Below, one piece after another: positions 45,075 to 57,751 of a stretch of 64,000 nt of DNA. Position 1 is the first letter of the stretch; each line of letters begins with the position of its first letter. The DNA comes from Agrostemma githago (taxonomy: Eukaryota; Streptophyta; Magnoliopsida; Caryophyllales; Caryophyllaceae), in assembly GCA_958450325.1 (NCBI GenBank), contig OY288243.1, positions 43,627,378-43,691,377 of the forward strand, given 5' to 3'. Position numbers and translations under genes: made by a program. The notes below the pieces were generated by a model. That model searched no databases, was not told the origin of the DNA, and worked only from the letters and a program-made list of their open reading frames with translations.

Positions 45075-45840
45075 TGATGTGAGTTAATATGAACTTTGAA
45101 ACAACAACGTGAAGGTTGATAGTATTCTGAAATGAACGTAAACAAAGTAACAAAATAGATTGTAAGGATAGTTTGTGATGATGAATAAACCGTAAGCAAG
45201 GGATAGTATGCTTAGTGAAGTAGACCTATACTTCAACAAAGCGGGTGCTAAATCAAACACGCGATTGAAGTAGCGAGTTTAGAGCTTGTAACGCGACTAA
45301 CTCTAGACTTTGTCTTGTAAGCAACAAGGACGTAAAAGAAAGCAATGCTTTACTCAGTTTTGTGTATAAATCTTGTGTGTCTTATTCATCAAAGTTTACG
45401 GCTATATATAGCCTACAAAGTGTCCTTAAACCTGGCTGGTCAAGGTGATAATAACAAAGTTACATGGTGATAATAACAAAGCTTTAGGAGCTAAAAACAA
45501 AGCTTAAAGAGAGCATTAAGACGCGGCACCCATGTGAACTAGGAGCTAAAAACAAAGCTAACAAGGAGCAATTAGACGTGCACACTATGTGAACACAATC
45601 AGCCTCAAACATCCTCTTAACTCTGGTGCACTCCCCATGCTTGAATGAGTGTGAACCCAAGTTAATGCCTTCATAAGACCTTGACTATTTGCTCTTTTAC
45701 TCGACCCACACACGAGCTAGCTCACCAATTGACGTAGGCACACTACTAAGCTGGTAGGAGGTGCTAATGTGGCTGAACAAGGACCATTAGGAGCTAATGT
45801 GACTTTATTGAACTCTTTAGTAGCTTCTTCATTCGGATCA
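45075..45840 (-). repeat. 5' LTR of the Reina-like element
   Basis: Same length and ends as 41780-42545. It is flanked on the right by AAAGA, close to the AAAGG left of the other LTR. Confidence 0.9.
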
Positions 45841-47157
45841 AAAGAAGTGGACTGTGATTTTGCAAAAATGCGGTTGTAGAAGAACCGGTTTTGAAAATAC
45901 GTGAAAATTGTGATTTCGCGTTATTATCGAGACTCCTATTAGTTAGGAGTTCGATGTTGGCGATGTAAAGGGTGTTCGTGAGAAAACACGGTGTTTGTGG
46001 CGGTGCTTTCGAAATGTGACCAGGTTCTCGTTACGGAACTTAGGTGGTGATAGTGTTTTTAGAAAACGTTGAAAATGTGTGACCGTATTTGTTGATTCCA
46101 TTAATTGGTATTTCAACGGTGGTGACGGTGTGTGTGCAATGTTTTGTGAGTATAACCGTGTTTACGTTCCTTGACTTCATTATTTGAAATTTCGGTAATG
46201 TTAACGGTATGTGCAAAAAACGTTTTGAAAAACCGAAGTGTGACCGTTTTACTTGCTTTGGTCCCATTGGTCGGGAATTTGGCAATAGTAATGATGTGTG
46301 CGCGAATGTTTTGAAAGCAAAATGTGACCGTATAAGGTACCTTTTGGTTGGGAGCTTGGTAATAATAATGGTATGTTATTTGTTTTTTTTGAAATTGACG
46401 AGTTTTATTTTGGCCAAAGCAATTGCGCTAAAAAAATGATTTTCGAAAGTTATGAGTGTGAACTCGGCCAAGGTGATGGCACTGAGGTGTCTTTTGAAAA
46501 TAAGTTTAATTTTGGCCGAAGTAACAGCGTTAAAAGGTGGTTTTGAAAAGATGATGTCCTTTTCGAAAATGGAGTTTGGGTTAGTTGAATATGTTATCAT
46601 GGTTGAATCCGGATTTTAATGTTTTACGCGGGTTTTTACACACGCTACACATAACTAGGAATACATACACTCATGCAGGATGCAGACACGGGTAGGTTAG
46701 GGTAGGCTACCGTCCATGAATAGTCTTTGCTTAGGTGACGACGGGTCACCAGGGGAGGTGAACGTCGTCCCGTTCGCTCAGTGCCACTCGCTTGGCGTAT
46801 CCACGGAATGCGTGGCTACCTTAGACGGCCGGAACGTCAATCGAGGGTCTCTCCGCGCGTCCGTTAAGGATCTTACCGCGAAGAGGTCGATTGGTCCTAA
46901 AAACGGTCAAGGTGGCCTTTTTAGGGCCAAAACCTATAGTGATCACAAAAAGGAACTAAGAAATGAGCTTCACCGACCTCGTTCGAGTTACACCACTTCT
47001 GGAAACTTGTTTCCAATTCCCCAGCGGAGCCGCCAAGCTGTGGACGCTCGCCCACACCGCTCTGGCCGCGGCGCTCTCTCGCGGGATCCGGTCGCGGAGG
47101 CCACCCACGCGGCCCCGTCGTCTTGGCGGCCGGTCCGATCTTGCGTACGGGGCGATG
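45841..47157 (-). other. Continuation of the Tat leader / internal 5' region
   Basis: No gene is present. 46040-46380 shows a loose repeat of about 100 bp with TGTGACCGT, GGTATTT-like and GTGTGCAAATGTTTTGAAA phrases. 46680-47157 is GC-rich, includes a GGAGCCGCCAAGCTGTGGAC phrase, and abuts the LTR end at 47158 in the same way as the copies at 19744 and 35937. A 177-codon plus frame (46716-47249) crosses the LTR edge and looks accidental. Confidence 0.45.
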
Positions 47158-48104
47158 TGTCAGACCTCGATTTGGTTGACGATTTGAATTGTACTAGACG
47201 GATGCGGACATCCTTGTTTAAGTTAGAATCGATCGAGACATGGTTGTAAGTGTTTAAAGGCCGATATTTGGTAAGGCGACCTTTTTAGTGAACCGAATTC
47301 GTTGCCAATTTCTGGAGTTGCCACCGAGTTAATTTTGGAAACTCGGAAACCGTTCAAGTCAACTTTAACCCTTAAGCATTCCATGTCTAGAACGACTCTC
47401 ATTGCCAATGGTTTCGGACATCCGGAAATCATAGATTCTGAGTAAGGGGTGAGGGTACGTATTGGGAGGCCAACGTACGCTAGACATCGACACCCAATCC
47501 CGCCCGCACGTAGTGGCCTCTACTAATCAATCGGTGGGCTGATAACTTCGTTCCTTAATTGTGGCGGAAGTACGATAACATCCGTTGTTTTAACCCTAGA
47601 TATTTGCTAAGTCGATTATTTTAGGACAAGCAAGCTTTTATCGTCGAAGTAGTTGTGTTTACATTCTTTGCATGCGATTTCACGTGACAGGCAGGCCATG
47701 AAAATATGCACGTAGGAGAGTAGAGAGTACTAGATATTATACGTATTAGCATGTCAGTTTTAACGTGATAATACATATATTAGTCATTCTCGTGATATAC
47801 CTTACCTGGTATTCTGCTTAAGGTGCGTCGGTTCGGTATTAATGAAGATGCGTCGAACCACGTGTGATGGGTGAGCATCGAGATTAATACGGAACCCGAC
47901 CACCACTTGTTGAGTTTTAGTTTGTACATTTACGTATTGAATTCCGTGTTAGGTGATTTAGCATGCTATTATGGTCATAAAAGCGGTAAATCATACGAAA
48001 GTGGTAAATGCAAATGTAAGTAAATCACATAGTGAGGAGTTGCACCCTCAGAGTATACGCTAGACGAGACACGATGCATAGATGGTCGAGAACGGGTCTC
48101 AGAG
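47158..48104 (-). repeat. Tat LTR, first half of the split right copy
   Basis: This matches 19865-20860 closely (same GAATGACTCTCATTGCCAAT-type and ACCCAATCCCGCCCGCAC segments) up to the phrase AGATGGTCGAGAACGGGT. It then breaks off. The rest of the LTR resumes at about 56750. Confidence 0.75.
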
Positions 48105-48690
48105 TAATGTGTGTAAAATTTGGACCGTTTTTCCACCCATCTAAGCTCGTTTTCCTATCGCTTTTGTGAGATTTGTGTGCGATTATCGTCTTTTGTGAGT
48201 CTTTCTCACTCTAGCAACATCTCTTGTGCATTTTACGTGTTTTTGGGTAGTTTTCCTATTATTTTGATAGGAATCCATTGTCCGAGAGAATGTTCGAGCT
48301 TACATGGGCACAAGGGAGTGGAATATCGTCCTAGAGCATGATTAAAGTCCTAAGTCCAAACCAAAGAGGTGAAATCTTGAACAAAAGGGAAAAACTATAG
48401 TCCATTGGGCATCTTCACCGGAAAGGTCAAACTTCAAATGGATATATCTAGAGTTCTAGACCTCGGATCAAAGCGATTCTAGTTGGAGGTGAAAGCTTAT
48501 CTTCTTAGCTTTCTAACGACATATCACACGCCACAATCGGAGATCAAACGAGAGAGTTATGGCCCTCGGAAGTCATAGGACAAAGTTTCACCCGATGAGA
48601 TCTGACTGGGCGAAACTTCGCCTGACGGTATTTCCTCCCCAGATTGCCATTTTGGAAAAAAAAGTTCATCGGGCGAAACTTCACCAACCG
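48105..48690. other. Unidentified insert segment
   Basis: No gene is found. It contains a small hairpin, GGCGAA/TTCGCC, in a GGGCGAAACTTCGCC phrase near 48612-48626, and a related GGGCGAAACTTCACC near 48674. It joins the truncated end of the Tekay-like integrase at about 48690. Its origin is unknown. Confidence 0.35.
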
Positions 48691-51581
48691 TTTCACCCCT
48701 TTCATAGGTGATACCTTCAGGAACACAAGATCACCAACCGAAAACTCCAGAGGTCGGCGACGGACATCTGCGTACGACTTCTGTCGATCCTAGGCGGACT
48801 TCATCCTAGCTCGGACCACATTCACCACATCAATAGTTTGAGCCAACAGATCCGGACCCAAAATCTTCAACTCACCGGGGACATCCCAACAGACGGGACA
48901 ACGACATTTACGACCATATAGTGCCTCGAATGGGGACATCTTAATAGAAGCATGGTAGCTGTTGTTATAGGAAAACTCTACCAGCGGAAGATGTCAGATC
49001 CAATTCTCTTGGAAATCCAAAGCACAAGCCCGTAACATATCCTCCAAAGTTTGGATCATTCTCTCGGACTGTCCATCTGTAGCAGCATGGAAAGCGGTAC
49101 TCATCAAAAATTTGCTTCCCAAAGCATCTTGCAACGCCTTCCAGAATTTAGAGCAGAATCTCGGATCCCGATCCGAAACAATCTCGAGTGGTACGCCGTG
49201 ATGACGGACGATCTCGGCAACATACACCTCTGCGTGCTTCTCCAGACTCCAAGTGTCGCGAATAGGGACGAACCGTGCAAACTTGGTCAAGCGATCCACC
49301 ACAACCCAAATACTGTTTCTCCCATTTACGGTTCTCGGTAATGCCATCACAAAATCCATCGATATGCACTGCCACTTCCATTCTGAAACAGGGAGTGGTT
49401 GAAGCAAACCTCCAGGCTTCTTATGCTCGAACTTCACTTGCTGACATGTTAAACACTTACTTACAAACTCCGCGATGTCCTCTCTCATATGAGGCCACCA
49501 GAAATGGAGCTTCAAATCCCGATACATCTTGTCACCACCAGGATGAATAGAGTACTTCGTCTTATGTGCCTCAGTTAGAGCTTGCTTTCTCACTTCAGCA
49601 TCACTAGGGACAACCCAGCGGTTCTTAAAATTCAGTGCACCACTGGAATCCACAGAAAAATCTAGAGCCTTACCAAGATTCATCTTTTCTCGGATACCGG
49701 CCACAAAAGGATCTTCCAACTGCTTCTCACGAATCTCACGGAAAAGAGTTGGTTCAGCAACAAGGGCATTGAGGTGACCATCATAACATTCATCAACCAC
49801 ATCAATAGACATCTTGGCAAAATCTCGAGCCAACTCCTCAGATAAGCCAGAACATGGAGTTAGAGAATGGAGGGTTTTTTTGCTAAGAGCATCAACAACC
49901 ACGTTAGCTTTACCCTCACAATACACCAATTCAAGGTCATAGTCATTCACCAACTCGATCCAACGTCTCTGTCTCGCATTCAGATCTTTCTGCGTGAAGA
50001 GATATCGCAGACTCTTATGGTCAGTGTGAACCTTGCATCTTACTCCATACAAATAATGCCTCCAAACTTTCAAGGTATGCACCACAACTGCTAACTCCAA
50101 GTCGTGGGTAGGTTAATTCACCTCATGAACTTTCAAATGTCTCGAGGCATAAGCGATCACCTTACCACTCTGCATGATGACACAACCCAAACCATTCTTA
50201 TAAGTGTTACAATATACATCGAAACCAACGCCTTCTTCAAGTAGGGTCAGGATAGGAGCAGAAGTTAGCTTTCTCTTGAGTTCGGAAAAAGCATCTTCAC
50301 AGGCTTGACTCCACACAAATTTATTCTCTTTCTTGAGTAACTGAGTCATAGGCCGTGCTATCTTAGAAAAATCTTGCACAAACCTTCGATAATAGCCAGC
50401 AAGACCTAGGAAACTTCGGATCTCGCCAACATCTTTGGGACTTGCCCAGCTCTCGATAGCTGAAATCTTAGCAGGGTCAACTTTAATACCTTCCTTTGTG
50501 ATAACATGACCCAGAAAAGCTACCTCGGAAAGCCAGAACTCACACTTGGAAAACTTAGCATACCTCTTTTGATCTTGTAGAATGCCAAGAATAATCTTGA
50601 GATGTTCTGCATGCTCGACTTCCGACTTGGAACAAATCAGGATGTCATCAATAAAGACAACAACACACTGATCCAAATACTCCTTGAAAGTTTTGTTCAT
50701 CTGATCCATAAAAACAGCAGGAGCATTGGTTAGTCCAAAAGGCATGACTTTGAATTCATAATGTCCATACCTCGAACTGAAAGCCGTCTTTGGAATATCT
50801 GATTCTCGGACGGGAATCTGGTGATATCCAGACCTTAGATCGATCTTGGAAAATACAGAAGCACCCTTAAGTTGATCAAAGAGATCATCAATTCTGGGCA
50901 AAGGATATTTGTTCTTGATCGTAACCTTGTTGAGATCACGATAATCAATACACAGGCGCATCGAACCGTCTTTCTTCTTGACAAAAAGGACAGGAGCGCC
51001 CTAAGGGGAAGAACTTGGACGAATGAAATCTTTCTCAATCATTTCATCCAATTGCTTGCGCAACTCTTGCAACTCAGCAGGAGCCATTCTGTAAGGTGCT
51101 TTGGCGATCGGGCCAGTACCAGGCACGAGCTCAATAGTGAATTCCACATCTCGTTCGGGTGGAATGCCTGGTAACTCCTCAGGAAATACATCTGCATAAT
51201 CACACACTATACCTACTTCCTCGAGTTTAGGAAGTTCAACAGTTACAGTTACCGTACATAAAAATGTTTGGCAACCTTTTCTCTGCAATCTGATAGCCTT
51301 CATGGCAGAAATAATTTTGATACCCTTCTGTCTTCGACCACCACGATAAGACACTCGAACACCTTCGGGAGTCTTCAGAAAAATCTTCTGATCTCGACAC
51401 TGAAACCTTGCATCATATTGAGCCAACCAGTCCATTCCCAAAATAACATCGAACTCAGCAAGAGGGAACTCAAGAATAGTGGAAGGAAGGATAGTACCAG
51501 CAAAGAGAATAGGTACATTTTGATAAGCCTTGGAACAGTCAACAACTTCACCAGAAGGAAGGGTAATAGCTATTGGTATAA
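48691..51581 (-). pseudogene. Tekay-like pol: protease end, RT, RNase H, integrase
   Basis: In one minus-strand frame are the end of the protease (FDVILGMDWLAQYDARF), reverse transcriptase with LRSGYHQI, FKVMPFGLTNAPAVF and the catalytic FIDD motif near 50650, RNase H (VHTDHKSLRYLF), the integrase zinc finger (HPGGDKMYRDLKLHFWWPHM, CLTC) and core with ISMDF, VSDRDPRF and TDGQSERMIQTLEDM. A C-terminal part (LPLVEFSYNNSYHASIKMSP, FLKVSPMKGVKR) ends abruptly; the chromodomain is missing. Stops interrupt the frame at about 51001, 50113 and 48991. Gag and the N-terminal half of the protease are deleted, and an LTR fragment adjoins at 51582. The pattern fits Tekay/Del chromoviruses. Confidence 0.9.
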
Positions 51582-54500
51582 AAATATTTGCCAACCTGCA
51601 ACCAATTTATATCGATAATAAATAAAATAGTCAAAATGGCGTTATGGAAATTGAATCAGTGAGCACAAGGCTAGACTTTCACTAGGATAATGCCAGAAAC
51701 TAGCTTCGAGAACTTAGTTCAAACAAATCAAACTTCGATCTCTAACTAGGCTACTCAACATAATAAGACGACGACTTATAAATGCGTGGCCCTAGTTTTA
51801 GATGATGTGTACACCCCTCCCGAGCACCATAAATACTCAGTTCAACCCGACGGCGTCTTACACTGCGAGGCACGAGCTTAAGAAAATACACACACACACA
51901 CACACACACTCGCGAACACCATATATGCTCGGTTCAACAACCAATGTGCCCCATAAAGACACACCAGCCTTATAGTTGATGGCAAAAACGTACATCCCAG
52001 ACTATATTACTCTAACCCCACACTTGCCTTTATTCCATAACTCCAAAACAAGCCATTATTGAAATTTAAAAGATATAATCATTATAATAATAAGAGAACA
52101 AAAGGAGTAATCATTACATTCTAAAAGAGAAAACTTTCTATTTTAGGAAACTTCTATTTTTAGAAACTTTACTAAAAATAGCATCATATCAAAATATCGA
52201 AAATATTAGTTTATACTAATTCAACATTTTTAGTAAACGATATAGATTTATGAAACTAATACTTTCGGCCTTAACGATATTAATTTCTAAAACGAGAACA
52301 ATCGGGTTTATGACATTATTAAAATGCCGTACAAGTGTTATAAGAAGATTAAAAATGTCTTAAGCATTTTAATACTACTAATCAGGGTGTTTTCAAAAGT
52401 TACAAAGCTAAAATTCCCTAATTATTATTAGTTTCGACAATACGATTATAATTAGGATTTTACGGCAAATGTTAAATTAAATCTTTTAACGTCTTTTATT
52501 TGATTAAACCAATTATGTTAAGGGATGATTTAACTCTTAAAGTTTCAGATTTAAATCTTTTCAAAATTGTTGGGAAAATAATTCTTTTAGGTAAGACGAT
52601 GCCTTTTAACGATAAATCATAATTGTCCAAAAATCGTTACTATTAATTAAAGACTTTAATAAATAGTTAAAAAATTACGTAAAATAGCTAAAATATATTT
52701 ATGTACATTCTCTCCAGAAAAGAAATTTTTTCAGAATACTTAGACTCGGATTTTAAAGGGTTTTCTCGTTAATCGTCTAATCTCGACAATAACGATTAAT
52801 AAAAATATTAATTACAAAATGATTTAGGTATTAATATCCAAAAATTATTATTAAACTTAAAAATCATGATTTTCCAGAAAATACTACTTTTTCCAGATTT
52901 CCAAAAATTCCAGATTTAATAAATCCCGTTAAAACCATCTTTTAAACCCGTTTTCATAATTAACGATTCCATTAATAAAACTTATCGTTCCTAATATTTT
53001 ATTAAAGCACAAAAAATCATAAAATTACGATTTATTATGAAATCATTAGAATCATATTTTTACAGATTTAATCATAGGACCAGAAATCGAGAATTTAAAC
53101 AACAAACGCGGTTTCAATGATAAACGATGATTTAAAGTGATTAATTAATTCATCCACTTAAAAATTCTGAAAAATTATGAAAAATTTCAGAAAATTCTAT
53201 TTCATCAGAAAGTTTCACCACGTCAAAAATCAGATTAAAATAAAATGTTTAAGTACTAAAACTAAAAATCAGCTTTTAATCGTTTTTGTTCGTAAACGGT
53301 AATAATTCAATAATCGATAACTAAAATATCAGAAAAATACTTATTAAAAATCATCAAAAATTTCATTTTTACAGAATATAATCATACATTACAAGTTTAG
53401 GCCGAGATATTACAATTTTACAAATTAATATAAAAATTTAATCGTTAATCTCGTAGAAGCGATAAAAGTACCAAAACATGCGAATTTTCAACTTTTAACA
53501 ATTTTCCAGAATATAAGACATACATATATTGTCAAAAATGAAATATAAAAATATACATGCAATTACACAATTAAAATCACGAAATACCGAGTAACATCGA
53601 CGTTACCTCTAATCCAAGTCTGAATCAATAATATACTCGTCAGCCTCGGGATCGTCCACAAATCCTACAATATATAAAAATCATGGCAGAAAAATACCAT
53701 GAGAAAAACTAATAAAATCAAGGTGAATATTGATCGAAAACGACATCGATTATTACCTTAACGAAGGGATTGGAAAGAGGTTTAATTCTACGATAAAGAT
53801 GAGACAATTAGGACTCGAATTAAGCAAGAATCAGCCAAGGAGAGGAGGATGAATGTACTCGGCCAAGGGAAAGGAAAGATGATGTTGTAACAATTTTTTT
53901 AATGCACAAATGAATGTAAGGGAGAGAGGAATGATTTTAAGCATAAATGGAATTAAAATGGATGAAGAATCCAATGTCTTACTAGCACAAGTTGGCTGGC
54001 CAAAAAGGGATAAGGGAAGAATGAAGAGTTTGAGTATTAAAACCTCAATTTAATGAAAAGAAAAGAATCTTATGTTTACGGTTTAATGTGATAAAATGAA
54101 GCGTATTAATAAAACGTAGTTAAATTGTGACAAGAAGCTTTGTCGATCCAAAATATGAGAAAAATGTCTCAAATGATTTATAAGTTGATAAAAAGAAGAA
54201 TCGTAAAATAGTTAAAGGCATTTCAAAGCAATTCGAGTAAACCTCGCGTTGGAAAATAATTATTTACGAATCTTCGTATTAAAATCATAAATGGCTTAAT
54301 TTTCGTAAATAAAAATATTTACTACTTGAAAATATTATATAAATGTATTTAAACATTTTTAGGAAAATGAATAACTTAAATCCGGGCTTAAAAACGTCAA
54401 TACAAAGAGAAATAGAATTCCTCGCGGAAAATTAATTAACTTACAAAGGAAACCAATTAAATGGGTTAAAGAGAATTAAGATCTTTAACAATAAAAATCA

Positions 54501-54629
54501 AATATCATTAAACTCAAAAACAAAAATAAAGCTTGGTAAAACAATGAAACATAAGCCAAAATGTGATAGAGTTATAACGATATCATAACGGAAAGAATAA
54601 AAATGCTAGGAAAATAGCGGGTGTTACAT
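51582..54629 (-). repeat. Truncated inverted Tekay-like LTR
   Basis: The minus strand begins TGTAACACCCGC at 54629 and matches 12789-19658 (without the Helitron) until it stops near the GCAGGTTGGCAAAT phrase, about 450 bp short of the LTR end. It is fused directly to pol, so primer site, gag and part of the protease were lost in one deletion. A (CA)n run lies at 51891-51910. The uninterrupted GAA-TTAA at 54475/54476 is the empty-site match for the Helitron. Confidence 0.85.
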
Positions 54630-54785
54630 CACCCGTCGACTTTGGCCGGATCACCTACTCACCATAACTCACTACAAATTCAATTCTCTCCTTCCCAAAT
54701 ATCCCACATAACTTTCCCTCCAAAACACAAACACCAAAAATTCACAATCAACCTTTAAAACTTTACTTTCCTTTTCAGACACCAT

Positions 54786-54819
<34 letters not shown>

Positions 54820-55540
54820 CTTTACCTCACTTTCCTTTTCACCTCATCACTCCTTATATCATTAACACACCACCTTCCATACCCCAACCATCTTCATACC
54901 TCTATTCCATTCAACTCTGGTGTTTATTTTCGGATTTTGAAAAGGTGAAGCGAAGTCATATCTGAACAATCTTGCAGATCTCATCATGGAAACAAGGTCA
55001 GGACGAGCGGCTTGGAAACAACGTATGCCTTCAACTTCTAAATCTTCTAAGTCTACTAATCTACCTTGTCTTTATATCTCGTTATCTTGTACCTTCTCTG
55101 AAAAGATCTTTCAGAGTACTAGATAGCCTTGTCCTCACACAATGACCAATTTGGGTATTATCCACGATATTAAAGAGTTATTGTCACGAACCGAAACTAG
55201 TAAAATCCTTATACCCAACGCCCCTCCTTAGATTGTGGAGGTCTTGTGACGGTTTAGCAAACAAATTGGGTTACTCGACCGACCATCTCACCCGCCAGAC
55301 AACTCCATTTGGCTTGACGAGGCCTATTTCCCTACTTGGATTTTTCATGTACCCCACCATCGCCTCGTCTATATTAGCCATGGAAGTGCTTTAATTGTAC
55401 CCAACAACATACACTGAACCACCATCTTCATTCACCACAATTGGGACCTACCTCTAGGACCCGGTGAATTTCGATTGACAAAGATTGAGTCGGGAGGAAG
55501 AGGAGTTTGGGAGTACGCGCATTATACATTTCCAGAGTAC
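54630..55540 (+). pseudogene. Decayed coding-like segment, unidentified
   Basis: A plus-strand start near 54986 reads METRSGRAAWKQRMP. After frame changes, pieces such as MTNLGIIHDIKELLSRTE, DNSIWLDEAYFPTWIFHV and WDLPLGPGEFRLTKIESG appear with several stops between. It looks like an old protein gene, perhaps of a retroelement. I do not recognise the family. A (TA)n run is at 54787-54815. Confidence 0.3.
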
Positions 55541-56708
55541 GCGCATTAGGGAAGAAGAAGAGGATCCATTAAGCTATTACTATATATATAGATAACCTAG
55601 TTAGATGCACATTACACACTCCATTAGATCATCTTAATACAATCTCATTTTTCCATCTTCGTCGTCCATTAAAATAACTTAGATAGAAAGGTAGTAGTTC
55701 TTCAAAGTTTTTATCAATCTTCATCTTCTTCTTACCTTTAGATTCAAGCTTTTGTAAAGAATTCTATTTTATTTCAAGAAGTTCTTTGAAGATTACCAAG
55801 GGTTAGTGACAAATCCATTGTCCTCTTCATCAAGGCTTCATTTTAATTTATGCAATCTTCATCTTCTTTATTGTTAATTTTCCTCCATTGATGGTATATT
55901 TATCTTCTTCTCCCTCATCTCTAGATTAGACTTACTATTTCTCTTTCGTTATTGTATCGTTTTCATTGATTTTACTTGCGTTGTTCTTAGATCGCTACGT
56001 AGTTTCTTTTGTTGATCGTAATTTCCTCTGTTGCTCTAGTTTTATTTCCTTTAGATTTTGTCTTTATGCATGTTTTTGTTATGATCTCCATTTTTATTGC
56101 TTTTATAGTTTCCTTCATGAATTGTGAGTAGTTTATTTGTTAAGGGGTTAAGGGAGGAAGATCTTAGGGTAATATGAATTAAGGAATTCTGGTTTGGTTG
56201 CATGTTTGTTGATTTATCATGTTTGAGGTTATTGTGTCGTTGTTGACGTAGACCGGCCGGCTAGATCTACCTTGACTCACTCCTATCAATATGGGGAAAC
56301 TTGGGGTAGGAGTTACCTTGACTTGAGACTTACCCTTTTTCGCCGCGAAAGCGGATCTAGATAAGTTGGGTGAAGAAATCGAAAGGTGGCATTCTCCCTC
56401 TATCGACTTTGTGACCGACCCATAATCCCGAGACTCATCGAACCCGATTTCCGATTCCCGACTCCCCTAACACCTTTTCCTTATTGATTATTCCTCGTTA
56501 TTTAACGCAGTCCAGTTTAGACTCGACTCAAAACCCCCCAATTGGACCCCAGCATCGCTCTTACTCGATTTTCTCACCGCCATCCCTGTGGACTGACTTC
56601 AACTTACCACAACTACATTTATTTTTTTGTGTGTTATTTGCGAGTCATATAAATATTGTTTGACCCCCTATCCATCGTTAACGACCGAGCCTAGATAGGG
56701 GCGCGTCA
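55541..56708 (+). repeat. Athila/Tat-type LTR fragment, 3' end
   Basis: The segment has a TATA-like run (CTATATATATA, 55580-55590), a long T/C-rich leader-like part, and an end at TCA (56706-56708) before a tRNA-Asp type primer site. The overall composition resembles the LTR starting at 62801. The left boundary is not defined. Confidence 0.5.
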
Positions 56709-56711
56709 AAA

Positions 56712-56729
56712 TACCGTCGTTGTCGGGGA
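56712..56729 (+). other. Degenerate primer binding site, tRNA-Asp type
   Basis: TACCGTCGTTGTCGGGGA differs at a few positions from TGGCGCCGTTGCCGGGGA, the tRNA-Asp primer site usual in Athila and some Tat elements. Confidence 0.65.
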
Positions 56730-56749
56730 TGACAACTAGTAATTGAGTT

Positions 56750-57751
56750 TTAGTTTGTATGTGTTTGGATTTATGTTAGGGCGTTTTAGTGCTTATGGTT
56801 GAAGTTGTGGACGTTACGTATGTTTACGACGTGCCATGGACCTAGTGTCCGTATGAGTCATATTTGATGCTATCGAAGTGCATAAATAAAGAGTACGGAA
56901 TGTAAATTTGTGTTTAGATAACAACCTACCAACGATACGACTTCTTAGGTGGATCCTCCCAGCTTCCTGCGGTAAATCCGACAGAGCATCGCTACGGTGT
57001 TGTGATGTGGCTAGTCGAACACTGGTGCCTCTTTTCGTTCGAGTCGAGCCAAGGACTCGAGGAACTAAGAGGAGTAGTGTCAATTCGTGTATAAGGAACA
57101 AACGATTGAGTGGATCGTGCTTAGAGTCAGAGTGTGACGCTAAGTTTAGAAGAAGCTCGTAAAGAGGAGGAGGAAGATTAAGAATGGTGAGATGTGTCGA
57201 AATGAGCGGAATAGGGGAGGTATTTATAGTTTTTCTCGTAGTTCAAATCAACCTTTCAGGCGCGCGGTGGGGATCGCACCAGAACTAGGACGCCTGAGGG
57301 TAGGCACACCAATAGCGAGACGCCTGGAGGGGGGTGGCTGGAGTTCTGAAGAACCGATTTCGAAACTTTCCAAAACAGAGATTATACGTATCTTAGGTTT
57401 GCTTGGGGGTTAAGACTTCCCTTTTGACCTAGCGCGTCAAGCGTCATTGGGCCTCGGGCGCGCGTCTCGAGGTTCGCTCTGCCTAACGCACTGACTCGGG
57501 TTTAACTTTGCGTGTTTCAGGACCGATTCGGAGCCCCGGTGTCGGAATTGACTCTAATTAGGGTCGACGTGACCGTAATGACACGACTAAGATCGTCTTG
57601 ATGTTAATTTAATTTTTTCGAGTAATTATTTGATCTGTTCTATAAAAAAACCATCTAAATCATCGTAAACTCGTGTCGTATTACAGTCCGATCGTCATCG
57701 GGTGTTGTCGGGCACTTCTGCAGCCACCAGGTCTGTATCTGGGTGCCTACA
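56750..57751 (-). repeat. Tat LTR, second half of the split right copy
   Basis: From the phrase GGCGTTTTAGTGCTTATG it follows 20895-21855 to the LTR edge (minus-strand start TGTAGGCACCC at 57751). A minus-strand TATA box (reverse of TATTTATAG, 57221-57229) with a pyrimidine-rich downstream stretch supports minus orientation. Confidence 0.75.

Larger units (their letters stand above)
41780..45840 (-). mobile_element. Young Reina-like deletion derivative, 4061 bp
   Basis: Two 766-bp LTRs (41780-42545 and 45075-45840) differ at about eight positions by eye, near 99% identity. A polypurine tract (reverse of 42546-42558) and an initiator-tRNA primer site (45059-45070) are intact, on the minus strand. 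The interior encodes Gag-protease and the C-terminal end of integrase only; reverse transcriptase, RNase H and the integrase core are gone. Flanks AAAGG (41775-41779) and AAAGA (45841-45845) look like a 5-bp target duplication with one change. It lies in the Tat leader. Confidence 0.9.

Noticed and set aside
46716..47249. 177-codon plus-strand frame
   Set aside because: It crosses the leader/LTR boundary, is GC-driven, and has no recognisable motif; the element's genes lie on the minus strand.
49051..50094. Plus-strand frames opposite the retrotransposon pol
   Set aside because: They are shadows of the minus-strand integrase and RNase H coding sequence.
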